Assembly (NCBI RefSeq): GCF_021044885.1
Contig: NZ_JAJNOD010000005.1
Location: forward strand, 62,001 to 126,000
Source: Microbacterium nymphoidis
GTDB taxonomy: Bacteria > Actinomycetota > Actinomycetes > Actinomycetales > Microbacteriaceae
Length of the DNA stretch: 64,000 bases
Reading direction: 5' to 3'
A program made the position numbers and the translations under genes. Position 1 is the first letter of the stretch, and every line of letters starts with the position of its first letter. Below are positions 61,320 to 64,000 of the stretch, piece by piece. The notes under the pieces are model-generated. The model did no database searches. It had not been told where the DNA came from and saw nothing but the letters and a program-made list of their open reading frames with translations.

Positions 61320-62572
61320 CGTCGGGCGACCACTCCTCGATGCCACGTCGGCGCCTGGCGAGCCGGCGACAGTTCCTCCTCGGAGGAGCTGTCGCCGGCG
61401 TGGGGGCAGCGGTCGCGATCGGGGCGGACCAGTTGCTGGCCCGCCCCGCCGCACCCTCATCTGCCACGCCGCCCGCTGCCGCAGATGCTGCCGCCGAGCA
61501 GGTGCACGGCGCGGACATCGTGATGTTCCACGGGAAACACCAGGCCGGAATCGATACCCCGCCCGCAGCCCACGCGACGTTCCTCGGCCTCGATCTGCGA
61601 GAGGACGTCGATCGTGACGGGCTGCGCCGGCTCATGCGTGTGTTGTCGGATGACGCCGCCCGTCTCACGGCGGGTCGCGCGGCCCTGGCCGACACCGAGC
61701 CGGAACTCGGTGCGGCCCCCGCCCGGCTCACGGTGACCTTCGGCTTCGGTCCGGGCTTAGTCACGCGCGCGGGAGGCGCAGCCCCCGGCTGGCTCGCTCC
61801 GCTTCCCGCGTTCGGCATCGACCGGCTTCGGCCGGAGTACAGCGAGGGCGACCTGCTCCTCATCGTCTCCTCGGACGACGCGGTCACGCTGGCCCACGCC
61901 ACCCGCATGCTGCTGAAGGACGCACGCTCGTTCGCCTCCGTGCGCTGGAGCCAGTCCGGATTCCGGCGTGCGCGGGGCACGGAGGCATCGGGCACCACGA
62001 TGCGCAACCTGTTCGGGCAGGTCGACGGCACCAGCAATCTCGTCCCCGGCACGGCGGACTTCGATCGCCTGGTGTGGATCGACGACGGCTGGCTGGCCGG
62101 AGGCACGAGCTTCGTGCTGCGGCGCATCGAGATGAACCTGGACACGTGGGATGAGGTGGATCGAGCCGGTCGCGAGCAGTCCATGGGGCGCTTCCTCGAC
62201 TCGGGTGCGCCCCTCACCGGGACGAAGGAGCACGATGAACCGGACTTCGCAGCGACCACCTCGCTCGGGTTCCCCGTGATCCCGGACTTCTCACACGTGC
62301 GCCGCGCGCGCAGCGACAATCCGGACGAGCGTATTCTCCGTCGGGCATACAACTACGACGAGCCGCCGGGCGGGGCAGCGGTGAGCCGTTCCGGACTGCT
62401 GTTCGGCTCATTCCAGGCGGATGTCTCCCGGCAGTTCACCCCACTGCAGCGCCGGCTGGACGAGCTGGACCTGCTCAACACGTGGACCACTCCGATCGGG
62501 TCGGCGGTCTTCGCCATCCCGCCCGGCTGCGAACCCGGCGGGTACGTCGGGGAGACTCTTCTCGACGCCTGA
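61316..62572 (+). CDS. Tat-exported dye-decolorizing peroxidase (DyP)
   Basis: A 418-residue DyP-type heme peroxidase (DtpA/EfeB-like). Twin-arginine signal RRRLASRRQFLLGGAVAG; GxxDG motif GQVDGTSN with catalytic Asp237; proximal heme ligand His327 in FSHVRRA. It uses H2O2 on small substrates at the cell surface. ATGA overlap with the PCuAC gene: in Streptomyces lividans the homologous DtpA sits in a locus with Sco, ECuC and CopC-like proteins serving copper-enzyme maturation, so a copper link is plausible. Confidence 0.93.
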   Translation: MTSGDHSSMPRRRLASRRQFLLGGAVAGVGAAVAIGADQLLARPAAPSSATPPAAADAAAEQVHGADIVMFHGKHQAGIDTPPAAHATFLGLDLREDVDRDGLRRLMRVLSDDAARLTAGRAALADTEPELGAAPARLTVTFGFGPGLVTRAGGAAPGWLAPLPAFGIDRLRPEYSEGDLLLIVSSDDAVTLAHATRMLLKDARSFASVRWSQSGFRRARGTEASGTTMRNLFGQVDGTSNLVPGTADFDRLVWIDDGWLAGGTSFVLRRIEMNLDTWDEVDRAGREQSMGRFLDSGAPLTGTKEHDEPDFAATTSLGFPVIPDFSHVRRARSDNPDERILRRAYNYDEPPGGAAVSRSGLLFGSFQADVSRQFTPLQRRLDELDLLNTWTTPIGSAVFAIPPGCEPGGYVGETLLDA

Positions 62573-62578
62573 ACCCCG

Positions 62579-62637
62579 TTCATCGTGCGCGAATGGCCCC
62601 TTCCCCCCGGATATGGGAGCCATTCGCGCACGATGAA
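62579..62637. terminator. 18-bp perfect palindrome, GCGCGAATGG family
   Basis: TTCATCGTGCGCGAATGG (62579-62596) pairs perfectly with 62620-62637 across 23 bases, 6 bases after the DyP stop. Shares its arm with 57382 and 36560. Confidence 0.75.
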
Positions 62638-62643
62638 GCGGGA

Positions 62644-62649
62644 TAGATT
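62644..62649 (+). promoter_or_regulatory. -10 element of DtxR-family gene
   Basis: TAGATT, 6 bases before the GTG at 62656; leaderless pattern. Confidence 0.5.
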
Positions 62650-62655
62650 GAGGGG

Positions 62656-63258
62656 GTGGCATCCCCTGCGGTCGACGACTATCTGAAGACCATCTACGCG
62701 CACACGGAGTGGCAGGACGACCCGATCACCCCGTCGGTGCTCGCCGGCGCTCTCGGCGTGGCCCCCTCCAGCGTCACCGAGATGGTCAAAAAGCTCGCGG
62801 CCGCCGGGCTCGTCTCCCACCAGCCCTACGGTGCGATCCGCCTCACTGACGGCGGGACGATCCGGGCCCTGGGAATGCTGCGGCGGCACCGCCTCATCGA
62901 GACGTGGCTGGTCCGCGAGCACGGTTATGCCTGGCACGAGGTGCACGACGAGGCAGAGGTCCTGGAGCACGCGATCAGCGATCGTCTGCTGGAATCGATC
63001 GACGAGCAACTGGGCCGCCCGCGCTTCGATCCCCACGGCGACGCCATTCCTGACGCCTCAGGTCGCATCGAACGCGAGCCCTTCGTACTGCTGGGCGACG
63101 CCCACACCGGCCACCGCGGCCGGGTGCTGCGCGTGAGTGACCGGGACCCGGACCTCCTGTGCGCCATAGAGGACGCCGGCATCCAGGTGGGGTCGGAACT
63201 CGTGGTGGGAACGGCCGTACCGGCCGGCGCGGAAGCCGCCATCTGGCTCACGGTCTGA
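62656..63258 (+). CDS. DtxR-family metal-dependent regulator (MntR/IdeR type)
   Basis: A 200-residue DtxR-family repressor: winged helix VDDYLKTIYAHTEWQDDPIT, then ALGVAPSSVTEMVKKLAAAG, dimerisation/metal domain with GMLRRHRLIETWLV, HEVHDEAEVLEHAISDRLLE (metal-binding His/Glu), and a C-terminal FeoA-like SH3 domain (TGHRGRVLRVSDRD). Mn or Fe as cofactor cannot be told from sequence. The likely target is mntH 5 kb away, whose start region carries two fitting palindromes, and perhaps the box at 10495. TAGATT 6 bases ahead of the GTG indicates a leaderless mRNA. Confidence 0.9.
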   Translation: MASPAVDDYLKTIYAHTEWQDDPITPSVLAGALGVAPSSVTEMVKKLAAAGLVSHQPYGAIRLTDGGTIRALGMLRRHRLIETWLVREHGYAWHEVHDEAEVLEHAISDRLLESIDEQLGRPRFDPHGDAIPDASGRIEREPFVLLGDAHTGHRGRVLRVSDRDPDLLCAIEDAGIQVGSELVVGTAVPAGAEAAIWLTV

Positions 63259-63301
63259 CGCCCGCCCGCGACCGACCCGTGCGGTGCGAGCGCAGGGCAC
63301 A

Positions 63302-63307
63302 TAGGGT
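63302..63307 (+). promoter_or_regulatory. -10 element of M3 peptidase gene
   Basis: TAGGGT, 6 bases before the GTG at 63314; leaderless pattern. Confidence 0.45.
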
Positions 63308-63313
63308 CGAAGC

Positions 63314-64000
63314 GTGATCGAACCCATCGCCTTCCCCGCCGTCGATGCCGACTGGACCGCCTTCACCACCACGCGCTACGACGATCGTCTCGCCGAGGTG
63401 GTCGACCTCGCAGATCAGCTGAAGGACGGCAGCAGCCGACCCGCCGCCGACGTTCTGGAACTGTGGAACCGCCTGCAGATCGCGCTGATCAGCGTCGCAG
63501 CCGAGGCCTCGCTGGTGTCAGAGACGCATCCCGACCGGGACATCCGCGCGGGCGCCGAGGAGCGCGTGACACGCGCCGGCGCCATCGAGGCCCAGCTGAT
63601 GGCCGACGCCGATCTCGCCGCCGTGTTCGCGGCGACGGACGTGACGGGTCTCGACGCGGATGCTCTCCGCCTACGCGACCGGGTGCTGCGCGATTTCCGT
63701 CGCGGCGGCGTCGACCTCGACCCGGCGACGCGGGCCGAGGTCACCCGGCTCGCGGATCGCGACACCGAGCTCAGCCTCGCGTTCGGTCGCAACATCCGCG
63801 AAGGCCGGCGCGAGATCCGCGTGACACCCGACTCTCTCGCGGGCCTTCCGCAGGACTTCGTCGACTCCCATCCCGCGGATGCCGAGGGGCTGGTGACCAT
63901 CTCGACCGACTACCCCGACCTCATGCCTGTTCGAGAATACGCGCGGGATCGCGCGACGCGGCTGGCCATCTCAGCCGCGTTCGGTGATCTGGCCTGGCCG
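63314..64000 (+). CDS. M3-family oligopeptidase, 3' end missing
   Basis: The first 229 codons of a thimet-oligopeptidase-like (M3, Dcp/PrlC) zinc peptidase. The visible N-terminal helical part includes DWTAFTTTRYDDRLAEVVDL, LRLRDRVLRDFRRGGVDLDP, RLADRDTELSLAFGRNIREG and GLPQDFVDSHPADAEGLVTI, in the order of this family; the HEFGH zinc site lies beyond the window end. It degrades short peptides in the cytoplasm. GTG start supported by TAGGGT 6 bases ahead. Confidence 0.85.
   Translation, partial: MIEPIAFPAVDADWTAFTTTRYDDRLAEVVDLADQLKDGSSRPAADVLELWNRLQIALISVAAEASLVSETHPDRDIRAGAEERVTRAGAIEAQLMADADLAAVFAATDVTGLDADALRLRDRVLRDFRRGGVDLDPATRAEVTRLADRDTELSLAFGRNIREGRREIRVTPDSLAGLPQDFVDSHPADAEGLVTISTDYPDLMPVREYARDRATRLAISAAFGDLAWP

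Overview
The window is G+C-rich (about 70%), gene-dense DNA with many GTG starts, tightly overlapping operons, no zinc-finger in DnaJ, an HspR/HAIR heat-shock system and CopC/PCuAC/DyP copper genes. This points to a high-G+C actinobacterium, most likely a Microbacteriaceae member close to Microbacterium (inferred from gene content and style, not tested). I see no tRNA, rRNA, insertion sequence, prophage or CRISPR array.

Left part (1-13.4 kb): the end of a BenE aromatic-acid transporter; a minus-strand carboxylate block of cstA and its small ybdD partner, then a LytS-type kinase, a LytTR regulator, a DUF485-like protein and a sodium:solute symporter; two tandem GNAT acetyltransferases and a pirin; and an ECF-type importer (ykoE, ykoD, ykoC) with a GNAT gene inserted in it.

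Middle (13.4-46 kb): a 1.2-kb repeat island; a GlxA-type regulator; two overlapping GT4 glycosyltransferases; a regulator with two LuxR-type helix-turn-helix domains; a sugar ABC importer; an MHS-family transporter; a flavin amine oxidase whose domain order looks circularly permuted; the dnaK-grpE-dnaJ-hspR operon with two HAIR operators around its promoter; a second repeat island sharing motifs with the first; a UMF1-type transporter beside two divergent histidine-rich MarR-like proteins that share a 16-bp inverted-repeat operator; a MalY-type lyase; a GPP34 protein; and a GH35 beta-galactosidase divergent from a LacI regulator.

Right part (46-64 kb): a serine hydrolase and an M13 peptidase; a seven-gene, fully overlapping operon (48.2-54.6 kb) joining a receiver-PIG-L deacetylase fusion, an ATP-grasp enzyme, a PHP hydrolase, a processive GT2 synthase, a 49-residue membrane protein, a lone receiver and a PAS histidine kinase. 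This is the best candidate for an undescribed system, possibly a phospho-regulated cell-surface aminoglycan pathway. Then come MATE, TrmH and MntH genes (the last behind two metalloregulator palindromes), a copper operon (CopC, PCuAC, DyP peroxidase), a DtxR-family regulator, and the start of an M3 peptidase.

Two signals cut across the window. Nineteen starts have a TANNNT hexamer exactly 6 or 7 bases upstream, the mark of leaderless transcription; it helps choose starts and reveals a 14-codon leader peptide. Long near-perfect intergenic palindromes (several sharing the arm TTCATNGNGCGCGAATGG) sit at gene ends.
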